Below are positions 56,113 to 64,000 of a stretch of 64,000 nucleotides of DNA, piece by piece. A program made the position numbers and the translations under genes. The notes under the pieces were generated by a model. It had not been told where the DNA came from and made no database searches. It saw only the letters and a list, made by a program, of their open reading frames with translations. The DNA comes from Thermoplasmatales archaeon SW_10_69_26 (lineage in GTDB: Archaea > Thermoplasmatota > SW-10-69-26), in NCBI GenBank assembly GCA_003009755.1, contig PXUB01000043.1:1-64000 (forward strand). Reading direction: 5' to 3'. The stretch's first letter is position 1; the number at the start of each line of letters is the position of its first letter.

Positions 56113-57264
56113 TTGGCCGAACAGCAGACCCCGAGCGAACAGACCCCCAAGCGTCGCCTCATGACGCTCAACGTCGGACCCCAGCACCCCGCCACGCACG
56201 GCGTGCTGCGGATGAAGATGCTGCTCGACGGCGAGCGCATCGTCGACGCCGAACCGATCATCGGGTACCTGCACCGGGGCAGCGAACGCCTCGGCGAGAT
56301 GGGTACCTACCTCCAATTCATCCCGTACACCGACCGCATGGACTACCTGGCGGCCATCCACAACAACATGGCCTTCGTCCATGCCTGCGAGAAGCTCGCG
56401 GACCTCGACGTGCCCCCGCGCGCCAACGTCCTGCGAGTGCTCGCCCAGGAGATCAACCGCGTCGCGAGCCACCTCATCTGGATGGGGACCTTCGGCATCG
56501 ACATCGGCGCGATGACGACCTTCTTCTGGTGCTTCCGCGACCGCGAGCGGGCGCTGCGCCTGCTCGAGCGCATGACCGGGACCCGCCTGACGTACTCCTA
56601 CATGCGCTTCGGCGGCGTCAAGCACGACGTCGACGAGGATTGGATCCAGGACACCCGCGAGTGGGTGGATCAGGTCCGCGAGGGCATCCAGGAGCTCGAC
56701 GACCTGCTCACCGAGAACGATATCTTCGTCGCCCGCACCAAGGGCACCGGCGTCGTCTCGACCGAGCAGGCGATCGACTACGGCATGACCGGCCCCAACC
56801 TGCGGGCCACCGGCAAGGCGTTCGACCTCCGCAAGGAGGAGCCCTACGCCAGCTACGAGACCTACGACTTCGACGTGCCGACCAGCGACGAGGGCGACGT
56901 GTTCGCCCGGTACGCCTGCCGCATGGCGGAGATCGAGGAGTCCCTCGGCATCGTCGAGCAAGCCTGCGACCGCTGGGCCGACGCCGAGGGCAACCACCTC
57001 AGCCGCGAGGTCGGCGAGGGCTCCAGCCAGTTCCGGTGGAGCCCGCCGGAGGGCGAAGCCTACGGCCGCATCGAGTCTCCGCGCGGCGAGCTGGGCTGCC
57101 TGGTCGTCTCCGACGGCAGCAACCAGCCCTACCGCGTGAAGATGCGCGCCCACTCGTTCTCCAACCTGTCCGCGATCTCCGAGCTCGCTCGCGGCGAGCT
57201 CATCCAGGACGCCATCATCACGCTGGGTAGCTTGGACATCGTGCTGGGGGACATCGACCGATGA
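56113..57264 (+). CDS. nuoD: NADH-quinone oxidoreductase subunit D
   Basis: 'LNVGPQHPATHGVLRMKMLLDGERIVDAEPIIGYLHRGSERL...GRIESPRGELGCLVVSDGSNQPYRVKMRAHSF'; TTG start inferred. Confidence 0.95.
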   Translation: MAEQQTPSEQTPKRRLMTLNVGPQHPATHGVLRMKMLLDGERIVDAEPIIGYLHRGSERLGEMGTYLQFIPYTDRMDYLAAIHNNMAFVHACEKLADLDVPPRANVLRVLAQEINRVASHLIWMGTFGIDIGAMTTFFWCFRDRERALRLLERMTGTRLTYSYMRFGGVKHDVDEDWIQDTREWVDQVREGIQELDDLLTENDIFVARTKGTGVVSTEQAIDYGMTGPNLRATGKAFDLRKEEPYASYETYDFDVPTSDEGDVFARYACRMAEIEESLGIVEQACDRWADAEGNHLSREVGEGSSQFRWSPPEGEAYGRIESPRGELGCLVVSDGSNQPYRVKMRAHSFSNLSAISELARGELIQDAIITLGSLDIVLGDIDR

Positions 57265-58277
57265 CCGCCGTCGAGTGGCTCACCGCGCAACTCGCCCCGC
57301 TCGTCGGACAAAGCTGGGCCGTCCTCGTGGTCTACCTCGCCCTGTCCGCGGCCACGATCGGCTTCGTGCTCGCTGCCGCCCCCGGCCTCGTCTGGGGCAT
57401 GCGCAAGGTGATGGGCCACGTCCAGCACCGCACCGGTCCCTACCGCGTGGGCCCCTTCGGCCTGCTGCAACCGGTCGCCGACGGCATCAAGCTCGTCAGC
57501 AAGGAGGACATCGTCCCGGCCGGCGTCGACGAGTTCTCCTGGAAGCTGGCCGTCTACGTGCTCCCGGTCCCGGTCTTCATCGTGTTCCTGTTCATCCCCT
57601 GGCACCCGGGCTTCGTCGTCTCCAACGTCGCGACGGGCATCGTGCTGCTGCTCGCCGTCGCCGCCATCTCACCCGTCGGTGAGGTCCTCGCCGGCTGGGG
57701 ATCCAACAACAAGTACAGCGTGCTCGGCGGCCTGCGCGCGGCCGCGATGGACGTCGCCTACGAGGTCCCGCTCGTGCTCGCCGCCGCCAGCGTCGTCATC
57801 CTCACCGGTTCCATGGAGATGCAGGCCATCGTGGAGGCCCAGCAAGGCGTCTGGTTCTTCCTCGTCCAACCGATCGGCCTGTTCATCTTCCTGATCGCCG
57901 GCCTCGCCAAGATCGGCGTGGCCCCCGTCGACCTCGCCGAGGCCGAGTCCGAGTTCGTGGCCGGGTTCCACACTGAGTACTCCGGCATGCGGTTCGGCCT
58001 GCTGTTCTTGACCCTGTTCGCCAACATCATCCTCATCTCGCTGCTGACCAGCATCCTGTTCCTCGGTGGCTGGCAGGCGCCCTTGGGCCTGTTCGACGGC
58101 GTCTGGTGGTTGCTGGCCAAGACGGTGGTGATCGCCGTGTTCCTGTTGACCACGTGGTTCACGCTGCCGAGGGTCCGGGTCGACCAGTTCATGAACCTCG
58201 GCTGGAAGCTCCTGTTCCCGCTGGCCCTCGTGAACATGGTCATCGCGGGCGTGCTCGCGAAAGGAGGTATCGTCTAA
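57261..58277 (+). CDS. nuoH: NADH-quinone oxidoreductase subunit H
   Basis: 'HRTGPYRVGPFGLLQPVADGIKLVSKEDIVP', 'DLAEAESEFVAGFHTEYSGMRFGL'. Confidence 0.96.
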   Translation: MTAVEWLTAQLAPLVGQSWAVLVVYLALSAATIGFVLAAAPGLVWGMRKVMGHVQHRTGPYRVGPFGLLQPVADGIKLVSKEDIVPAGVDEFSWKLAVYVLPVPVFIVFLFIPWHPGFVVSNVATGIVLLLAVAAISPVGEVLAGWGSNNKYSVLGGLRAAAMDVAYEVPLVLAAASVVILTGSMEMQAIVEAQQGVWFFLVQPIGLFIFLIAGLAKIGVAPVDLAEAESEFVAGFHTEYSGMRFGLLFLTLFANIILISLLTSILFLGGWQAPLGLFDGVWWLLAKTVVIAVFLLTTWFTLPRVRVDQFMNLGWKLLFPLALVNMVIAGVLAKGGIV

Positions 58278-58723
58278 TGTCCGTCTCGCTCGTCGGCATC
58301 CTGAAGAGCTTCAAGCAGACGATCAAGCGCCTCTTCTCGAAGCCGGTCACGGTGCACTACCCCGAGGAGACGGCTCCGATCTCGGAGCGGTTCCGGGGCC
58401 GCATCGTGCTCGACATGGAGGCCTGCATCGGCTGCACCCTGTGCTCGCAGGCGTGCCCGAACGGCACCGACTGCATGCAGGTCATCCCCGGCCGAGAGCA
58501 GGCGAACAACAAGCGCGGTCTCTGGCCGCGCGTCAACGTCGTCCAATGCATGTACTGCGGCCTCTGCGAAGAGGTCTGCCCGACGGACGCGATCTTCCTC
58601 ACGCCCGAGTTCCGAACCTCCCGCACCGACCGCGGCGAGTTCGACTACGACGCCATCCAGCTGTCCAAGACCGAGGCCGAGCTGACGATGGAAGGGCAAA
58701 AGGAGCTCGAGGGAGGGCTCTAG
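58277..58723 (+). CDS. nuoI: NADH-quinone oxidoreductase subunit I (2x4Fe-4S)
   Basis: 'CIGCTLCSQACPNGTDCMQV' and 'CMYCGLCEEVCPTDAI'. Confidence 0.95.
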   Translation: MSVSLVGILKSFKQTIKRLFSKPVTVHYPEETAPISERFRGRIVLDMEACIGCTLCSQACPNGTDCMQVIPGREQANNKRGLWPRVNVVQCMYCGLCEEVCPTDAIFLTPEFRTSRTDRGEFDYDAIQLSKTEAELTMEGQKELEGGL

Positions 58724-58751
58724 GCCCATGCAAGAAGGGAGGGGGGGCTAA

Positions 58752-59231
58752 GTGCTCGACGAGATCGTCTTCCTCGTCCTCGCCGCGATCACCGTCTTCG
58801 GGGCGCTCAAGGTCGTCTCCGAGGACGAGCCCGTGCACGCCGCGATCTTCTTGGGGCTCGTGCTGCTCGGTGTCGCCGGCATCTACCTGACGCTCAGCGC
58901 CGAGTTCCTGGCCGCCATCCAGATCCTCATCTACGTCGGCGCTGTCACGACGCTGATCCTGTTCGCCGTGATGCTCACCACGCACGCCTCGCCGATGGAG
59001 GGCTTCGCCGAGGACCGGACCCCTCTGGCCGCGCTCGGCGTCGACGCCCCCAAGGGCATGGACGTCGAGGAGGTCGAAGAGGTGCCTGAGGGCGTCGAGA
59101 CCGTCGAAGAGGCCGAACGCGAGGCCGACCGCGAAGGCAGCGGCCACACGATCAAGAAGGAGGGCGCCGAGCCCGAGGCCGACGACGAGGCCGACACCGA
59201 CGAGGACGACGAGACCGGAGGACGAGCCTGA
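58752..59231 (+). CDS. nuoJ: NADH-quinone oxidoreductase subunit J, N-terminal part, with long acidic tail
   Basis: 'DEIVFLVLAAITVFGALKVVSEDEPVHAAIFLGLVLLGVAGIYLTLSAEFLAAIQILIYVGAVTTLILFAVMLT'. Confidence 0.9.
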   Translation: MLDEIVFLVLAAITVFGALKVVSEDEPVHAAIFLGLVLLGVAGIYLTLSAEFLAAIQILIYVGAVTTLILFAVMLTTHASPMEGFAEDRTPLAALGVDAPKGMDVEEVEEVPEGVETVEEAEREADREGSGHTIKKEGAEPEADDEADTDEDDETGGRA

Positions 59232-59503
59232 TGACCACGATCACCCGCGACGACATCCACCTCGTCGTCGCCATCTTCCTCGGTTCGCTGATCGCCGTCC
59301 AAGCCTGGGACGTCAGCGACGTCGAACCGATGCAGCAGGTCTGGGGCGCCGAACCGACCGGGATCGAATCCGTGACCGGCATCGCCGAGAACCTCTACAC
59401 GACGTGGGCGATGCCCTTCGAGGTTCTGAGCGTGCTCCTGCTCGTCGCCCTCGTCGGCGGGCTGGCGCTCGCGCTGCGTGAAGAGGAAGGAGGCATCGTC
59501 TGA
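59231..59503 (+). CDS. NuoJ C-terminal-like membrane subunit (split J)
   Basis: 'YTTWAMPFEVLSVLLLVALVGGLALALREEEGGIV' between J and K in the operon. Confidence 0.8.
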   Translation: MTTITRDDIHLVVAIFLGSLIAVQAWDVSDVEPMQQVWGAEPTGIESVTGIAENLYTTWAMPFEVLSVLLLVALVGGLALALREEEGGIV

Positions 59504-59814
59504 TGGCCGTCGAGCTCGCCACCTGGTGGTACGTGGCCCTGTCCGGTACCCTGTTCGCCATCGGTACCTGGGGCCTGATGAACCGGGACAACGCGATCAT
59601 GATCCTGATGAGCATCGAGCTGTTGCTCAACGCAGCCAACATCAACTTCGCCGCCTTCTCGGCGGCCCACGGCGCCCAAGACGGGTTCACCTTCGCGCTG
59701 TTCAGCATCGCGATCGCCGCCGGCGAAGCCGCCGTCGGGCTCGCGATCTTCGTCAACCTGTTCCGGCTGCAGGACTCCGTGGACGTCTCGAAGGCCACGC
59801 TGTTGAGGGGGTGA
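59503..59814 (+). CDS. nuoK: NADH-quinone oxidoreductase subunit K
   Basis: 'YVALSGTLFAIGTWGLMNRDNAIMILMSIELLLNAANINFAAFS'. Confidence 0.95.
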   Translation: MAVELATWWYVALSGTLFAIGTWGLMNRDNAIMILMSIELLLNAANINFAAFSAAHGAQDGFTFALFSIAIAAGEAAVGLAIFVNLFRLQDSVDVSKATLLRG

Positions 59815-59820
59815 GAAGAC

Positions 59821-61854
59821 ATGGTGATGGAGTACGCTTGGCTGATCCCTGCGCTACCGCTGGCCGCTTTCGTCCTCGTCACCCTGTTCGGATCGCGGCT
59901 GCCCGAACGCGGCGGCTACATCTCCGCGGGCGCCATCGTCGCGAGCGGCGCCCTGGCCGTCTACACCGCCTGGGAAAGCTGGGGCCGGCTCACCGAGAGC
60001 TTCCGAGGCGAGCACGGTCACTGGGGGGAGGCCTTCACGTGGACCTTCCAGGACGCGCTCGGCACCGCCTGGCTCGAGGCGGGCAACTTCGTCTTCGATC
60101 TGGGCGTCTACCTCGACAGCATCACCGCTTGGCTGCTCGGCGCCGTCGGCATCCTGACCGCCGGCATCGCCCTCTACTCGATCGGGTACATCCGCCCCGA
60201 GAAGGAGGGTTACCACCTCGACGACGGCAGCCCCATCCACGTCGACGGCCGCCAGCGCTACTACGCCGCGCTCGCGCTGTTCGTCGGCTCGATGCTGGGC
60301 TTCGTGCTCGGCTCGAACCTGCTCGAGATGTTCGTCTTCTGGGAGCTGATGGGCCTTTGCTCGTACCTGCTCATCGGCTTCTGGTACGCCAAGCCCTCCG
60401 CGGCTGCGGCGGCCAAGAAGGCCTTCCTCGTCACGCGCGTCGGGGACGTGTTCTTCCTCGGCGGGCTCGTCACCCTCGCCGTCATCTTCGGCGACGCCGT
60501 CGGGAGCGCCGTCGCTTTGGACCTGTCGACCCTGCTCGACACCGCGACGATCGAAGCCGTCGCCGCCGCCCACCCGACCGCGCTGGGCCTGTCGGTGCTC
60601 GGCCTGTTCCTCGGCGCCGTCGGCAAGTCCGCCCAGCTGCCTCTCCACGTCTGGCTGCCTGACGCGATGGAGGGTCCGACGACCGTCTCCGCGCTCATCC
60701 ACGCTGCCACGATGGTCAAGGCCGGCGTCTTCCTCGTCGCCCGGTTCTTCCCGCTGTTCGACGCCGTCCCCTGGGTGCTCTACACCGTCGCCGTCGTCGG
60801 CGCCGTGACCGCGTTCGTCGCCGCCACGATGGCCGTCGTGAACTACGACATCAAGCGCGTGCTGGCGTTCTCGACGATCAGCCAGCTCGGCTACATGTTC
60901 ATGGGCCTGGGCGTCGGCGCCGCCGTCGCCGGCGGGTTCGCCGCCGGCCTGTTCCACCTGCTCAACCACGCCTTCTTCAAGGCGCTGTTGTTCCTGTGCG
61001 CCGGCGCCGTCGGGTTCGCGCTCCACAACTACGACATGCGCGACTTCGGCGGCCTCAAGGAGTACATGCCGATCACGGCGTGGACGATGCTGGCGGCCAC
61101 CTTGGCCATCAGCGGCATCCCGCCGTTCAGCGGCTTCTTCAGCAAGGACGAGCTGCTGGCCGAGGCCTTCCTCGCCGGCAAAGAGCACGCCCTGTTCTAC
61201 GGCGTCTGGGCGCTGGCCCTCGTCACCGCCGGCCTGACGGCCTACTACATGTTCCGCCTGTGGTTCATGACGTTCCTCGGCGACTACCGAGGCGACCACG
61301 AGGAGGAGCTGGCCGACGGGACGTGGCACATGAACCTCGTGCTCGGCGTGTTCGCCGTCTTCACGCTCGTCACCGGCTTCGCCGTGTTCTTCGCCTCCGA
61401 CAACCTGCTGTTCCACCACGCCCTCGAGGTGACGCCTGCCAAGCTGGTCACCAGCTGGAAGACCTACCTCAGCCTGGGCGTGGCAGGCGCCGGCATCGCG
61501 TTGGCCTGGACCCGCTATGGACCGGACAACGTCGAGGATCACCTCACACCGGTCGGCGAAGAGACCGGCGCCGAGGGCGTCATGATCGACCGCTACTACG
61601 TGACCGAGGCCTACTACAAGGCCACCGACGCCATCGTGCTCGGCCTCGCCCGCCTGTTCGACGCCTTCGACACCCACGTCGTCGACTGGTCCGTGGACGC
61701 CATCGGCCGCTTCAACGACTGGATGGGTCGCGTCGGCAGCCGCTGGCAGACCGGCCGCGTCAGCGACTACGCCACCTGGATCCTCTCCGGGCTGCTGGCG
61801 TTCGTCGTGATCGTCGTCTACATCCTCCGCTACACCATCGGGAGGGGTATCTGA
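59821..61854 (+). CDS. nuoL: NADH-quinone oxidoreductase subunit L
   Basis: 677 aa; 'FVFWELMGLCSYLLIGFWY', 'AQLPLHVWLPDAMEGPTTVSALIHAATMVKAGVFL'. Confidence 0.96.
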   Translation: MVMEYAWLIPALPLAAFVLVTLFGSRLPERGGYISAGAIVASGALAVYTAWESWGRLTESFRGEHGHWGEAFTWTFQDALGTAWLEAGNFVFDLGVYLDSITAWLLGAVGILTAGIALYSIGYIRPEKEGYHLDDGSPIHVDGRQRYYAALALFVGSMLGFVLGSNLLEMFVFWELMGLCSYLLIGFWYAKPSAAAAAKKAFLVTRVGDVFFLGGLVTLAVIFGDAVGSAVALDLSTLLDTATIEAVAAAHPTALGLSVLGLFLGAVGKSAQLPLHVWLPDAMEGPTTVSALIHAATMVKAGVFLVARFFPLFDAVPWVLYTVAVVGAVTAFVAATMAVVNYDIKRVLAFSTISQLGYMFMGLGVGAAVAGGFAAGLFHLLNHAFFKALLFLCAGAVGFALHNYDMRDFGGLKEYMPITAWTMLAATLAISGIPPFSGFFSKDELLAEAFLAGKEHALFYGVWALALVTAGLTAYYMFRLWFMTFLGDYRGDHEEELADGTWHMNLVLGVFAVFTLVTGFAVFFASDNLLFHHALEVTPAKLVTSWKTYLSLGVAGAGIALAWTRYGPDNVEDHLTPVGEETGAEGVMIDRYYVTEAYYKATDAIVLGLARLFDAFDTHVVDWSVDAIGRFNDWMGRVGSRWQTGRVSDYATWILSGLLAFVVIVVYILRYTIGRGI

Positions 61855-61855
61855 C

Positions 61856-63337
61856 ATGACCGTCCCCTGGCTCTCCATCGCGATCTTCACGCCCCTGGTC
61901 GGCGCCGTGCTCACGATGCTCGCCGGCCGCCGCCAGATCGGCCGTGTCGTCTCGCTGATCGCCAGCGTCGTCCCGCTCGGCATCGGCGCCGGCGTGCTCG
62001 CCCGCACGCCCGGCATCGACGACTTCGTGCTGAAGGAATCGATCGCCTGGGTCAGCACCGACAGCCTCACGATCACGTACACGATGGCGCTGGACGGCCT
62101 CTCGGCGCCGTTGTTCGCGCTGACGGCGCTCCTCGTCGCAGCCGCGATCCTGTTCAGCTGGGAGGAGACCAAGCGTCCGCTCAGCTTCTTCGCGCTGCTG
62201 CTCGTCCTCGAGACGAGCGTGCTGGGCGTGTTCGCCGCGTTGGACCTGTTCGTGTTCTACGTGTTCTGGGAGTTCGTCCTCATCCCGATGTTCTTCCTCA
62301 TCGCGATCTGGGGCGGGGCTCACCGTCGCTACGCAGCGACGAAGTTCTTCGTCTACACGTTCCTCGCCTCGCTCGTGATGCTGCTGGGCTTCATGGGCAT
62401 GTACTTCGGCCTGCCCGATGGGGTCCCGGCGACGTTCAACTTCCTCGAGCTCCAGCAGTACACAGCCGGCTTCAGCGTCGAGCTGCAGATCCTGCTCTTC
62501 GTGGCCCTGCTCGTCGGGTTCGCCGTCAAGATGCCCGTCGTGCCCGTGCACACCTGGCTGCCCTGGGCCCACGTCGAGGCGCCGACCGCCGGCTCGGTCC
62601 TGCTGGCCGGCGTGCTGTTGAAGATGGGCGCCTACGGCCTGATCCGGTTCGCCATCGGCGCCTTCCCGTTCGCTGCCGTCAAGCTCGCGCCGTTGTTGCT
62701 CGTGATCGGCATCGTGTCGATCCTGTACGCGGCGTTGGTCTGCTTGGCGCAGAACGACCTCAAGCGGATGGTCGCCTTCTCCTCGATCTCCCACATGGGC
62801 GTCGCGATGCTGGGCATCGCGACCCTGAACGAGATCGGGTTCATGGGCGCCATCTACATGCTCATCGCGCACGGCCTGCTCAGCCCGCTGGCCTTCATGA
62901 TGTGCGGCTCGATCCAGCACGGCTGGGGCACGCGCGAGATCGACAAGCTCGGCGGCATCATGCAGAAGACGCCCACCATGGGCACCTTCACGATGGCCGC
63001 CTTCATCGGCTCCCTCGGCTTCCCCGGCTTCGCCGGGTTCATCGCCGAGATCGCGGTCCTCGTCGGCACCTACCAGGCGTTCGGCTGGATCGTGATCTTC
63101 CCCCTGCTCGGCGTCGTGTTGACCGCCGGCTACTACATCTGGGCCATCCAGCGCGCCCTCCACGGCGAGCTGACCGCCGAGCACGCCGACAGCGCGCACG
63201 AGATGCCGTTCTACGAGACGGCGGCCGTCGGCGTGCTCACGTTCTTCGCCATCGTCTATGGCGTCTGGCCCGCGCTGCTCACCGAGCACATCAACCCGTT
63301 CGTCGAAGGCCTGCTCTCCACCGTGGGGGTGATCTGA
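61856..63337 (+). CDS. nuoM: NADH-quinone oxidoreductase subunit M
   Basis: 493 aa; 'YVFWEFVLIPMFFLIAIWG', 'MPVVPVHTWLPWAHVEAPTAGSVLLAGVLLKMGAYGLIRF'. Confidence 0.96.
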   Translation: MTVPWLSIAIFTPLVGAVLTMLAGRRQIGRVVSLIASVVPLGIGAGVLARTPGIDDFVLKESIAWVSTDSLTITYTMALDGLSAPLFALTALLVAAAILFSWEETKRPLSFFALLLVLETSVLGVFAALDLFVFYVFWEFVLIPMFFLIAIWGGAHRRYAATKFFVYTFLASLVMLLGFMGMYFGLPDGVPATFNFLELQQYTAGFSVELQILLFVALLVGFAVKMPVVPVHTWLPWAHVEAPTAGSVLLAGVLLKMGAYGLIRFAIGAFPFAAVKLAPLLLVIGIVSILYAALVCLAQNDLKRMVAFSSISHMGVAMLGIATLNEIGFMGAIYMLIAHGLLSPLAFMMCGSIQHGWGTREIDKLGGIMQKTPTMGTFTMAAFIGSLGFPGFAGFIAEIAVLVGTYQAFGWIVIFPLLGVVLTAGYYIWAIQRALHGELTAEHADSAHEMPFYETAAVGVLTFFAIVYGVWPALLTEHINPFVEGLLSTVGVI

Positions 63338-63338
63338 C

Positions 63339-64000
63339 GTGGTGATGGAGATGATCGGCGGACTGCTGCCGGAGCTCAGCCTCATCGCCGGCTCGTTCGT
63401 CATCCTGTTGGCGATGGCGCGCATCGACGAGGGCCGCTGGCCGGCCACCGTGGCCTTCGTCTCCCTGGCCTTCGCTTCCCTGTTCACGCTCGCGCAGCTC
63501 ACCGAGCTGCCCGGCCTGGGGTTCGTGCCGCAATCCGGCACCGTGCTGGACGTGTACGAGATCTCGGTGTTCGCCGCCCTGCTGAAGCTTTTGTTCCTCG
63601 TCGGGACGGCGATCGTCGTCCTCGCCTCACCGGGCTACATGGACCGCGCCTCGATGCAGGCCGAGTACTACTCCATGCTGCTCCTGGCGACGATCGGCAT
63701 GATGATCGTCGCCTCCAGCCAGGACATGCTGACCCTGTTCCTGGGCGTCGAGGTGACGAGCTTCGCCAGCTACATCCTCGCCGGCTCGTTCAAGTCCGAA
63801 CCGACGAGCGGCGAAGCTGCGACGAAGTACTTCATCACGGGCGCGTTGAGCTCCTCGCTCGTCATCTTCGGCATGTCGCTGTTGTACGGCAGCGCTGGCA
63901 CGCTGACCTTCGCCGGCCTCGCCGAGTTCTGGGCCGGCCAGGTGGAACGCTACGCCAGCCTGGGCCAGCCGGCGCTGTACCTGTTCATGTATGAGCCGAT
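63339..64000 (+). CDS. nuoN: NADH-quinone oxidoreductase subunit N (3' truncated by window)
   Basis: 'MEMIGGLLPELSLIAGSFVILL...FLGVEVTSFASYILAGSFKSEPTSGEAATKYFITGALSSSLVIFGMSLLYG'. Confidence 0.9.
   Translation, partial: MVMEMIGGLLPELSLIAGSFVILLAMARIDEGRWPATVAFVSLAFASLFTLAQLTELPGLGFVPQSGTVLDVYEISVFAALLKLLFLVGTAIVVLASPGYMDRASMQAEYYSMLLLATIGMMIVASSQDMLTLFLGVEVTSFASYILAGSFKSEPTSGEAATKYFITGALSSSLVIFGMSLLYGSAGTLTFAGLAEFWAGQVERYASLGQPALYLFMYEP

Noticed and set aside
59854-63541. 772-aa and 593-aa minus-strand ORFs
   Set aside because: Antisense to nuoL and nuoM, which have strong family motifs.
1-64000. Global TAG recoding (pyrrolysine)
   Set aside because: TAG is the terminal stop for many intact genes in the window, so at most local readthrough is possible; both interrupted genes are conservatively called pseudogenes.

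Overview
This 64 kb window is high-GC euryarchaeal chromosome with an acidic proteome. Archaeal markers are Orc1/Cdc6, both PolD subunits (DP2 carries an intein), RtcB, archease, SUI1/eIF1, and a complex I operon without nuoEFG. The lineage looks Thermoplasmatota- or Halobacteria-like, but I cannot assign it from sequence alone.

Main findings:
(1) An HTH gene, a PafA/Dop-family (Pup ligase/deamidase) homologue and a 59-aa acidic, lysine-containing protein lie in one tight operon at 9.0-10.9 kb. This resembles a pupylation cassette in an archaeal context.
(2) Four copies of a ~120-bp two-hairpin element, with a 73/74-bp tandem satellite built from its distal end.
(3) A ~700-nt region dense in tetraloop hairpins (31978-32676), closed by a 10-bp terminal helix and flanked by a TATA-like box and a T-rich tract. 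It is a candidate large ncRNA.
(4) Other dispersed intergenic repeat families, one of them following both rtcB and archease.
(5) Two genes (a DJ-1/PfpI and an OsmC paralogue) each interrupted by a single in-frame TAG.
(6) A lower-GC two-gene cassette with a PD-(D/E)XK-like motif.
(7) A membrane Ser/Thr kinase convergent with a wHTH-FHA protein.
(8) Several gene relics.

All homology calls come from reading motifs by eye. No database search was run.
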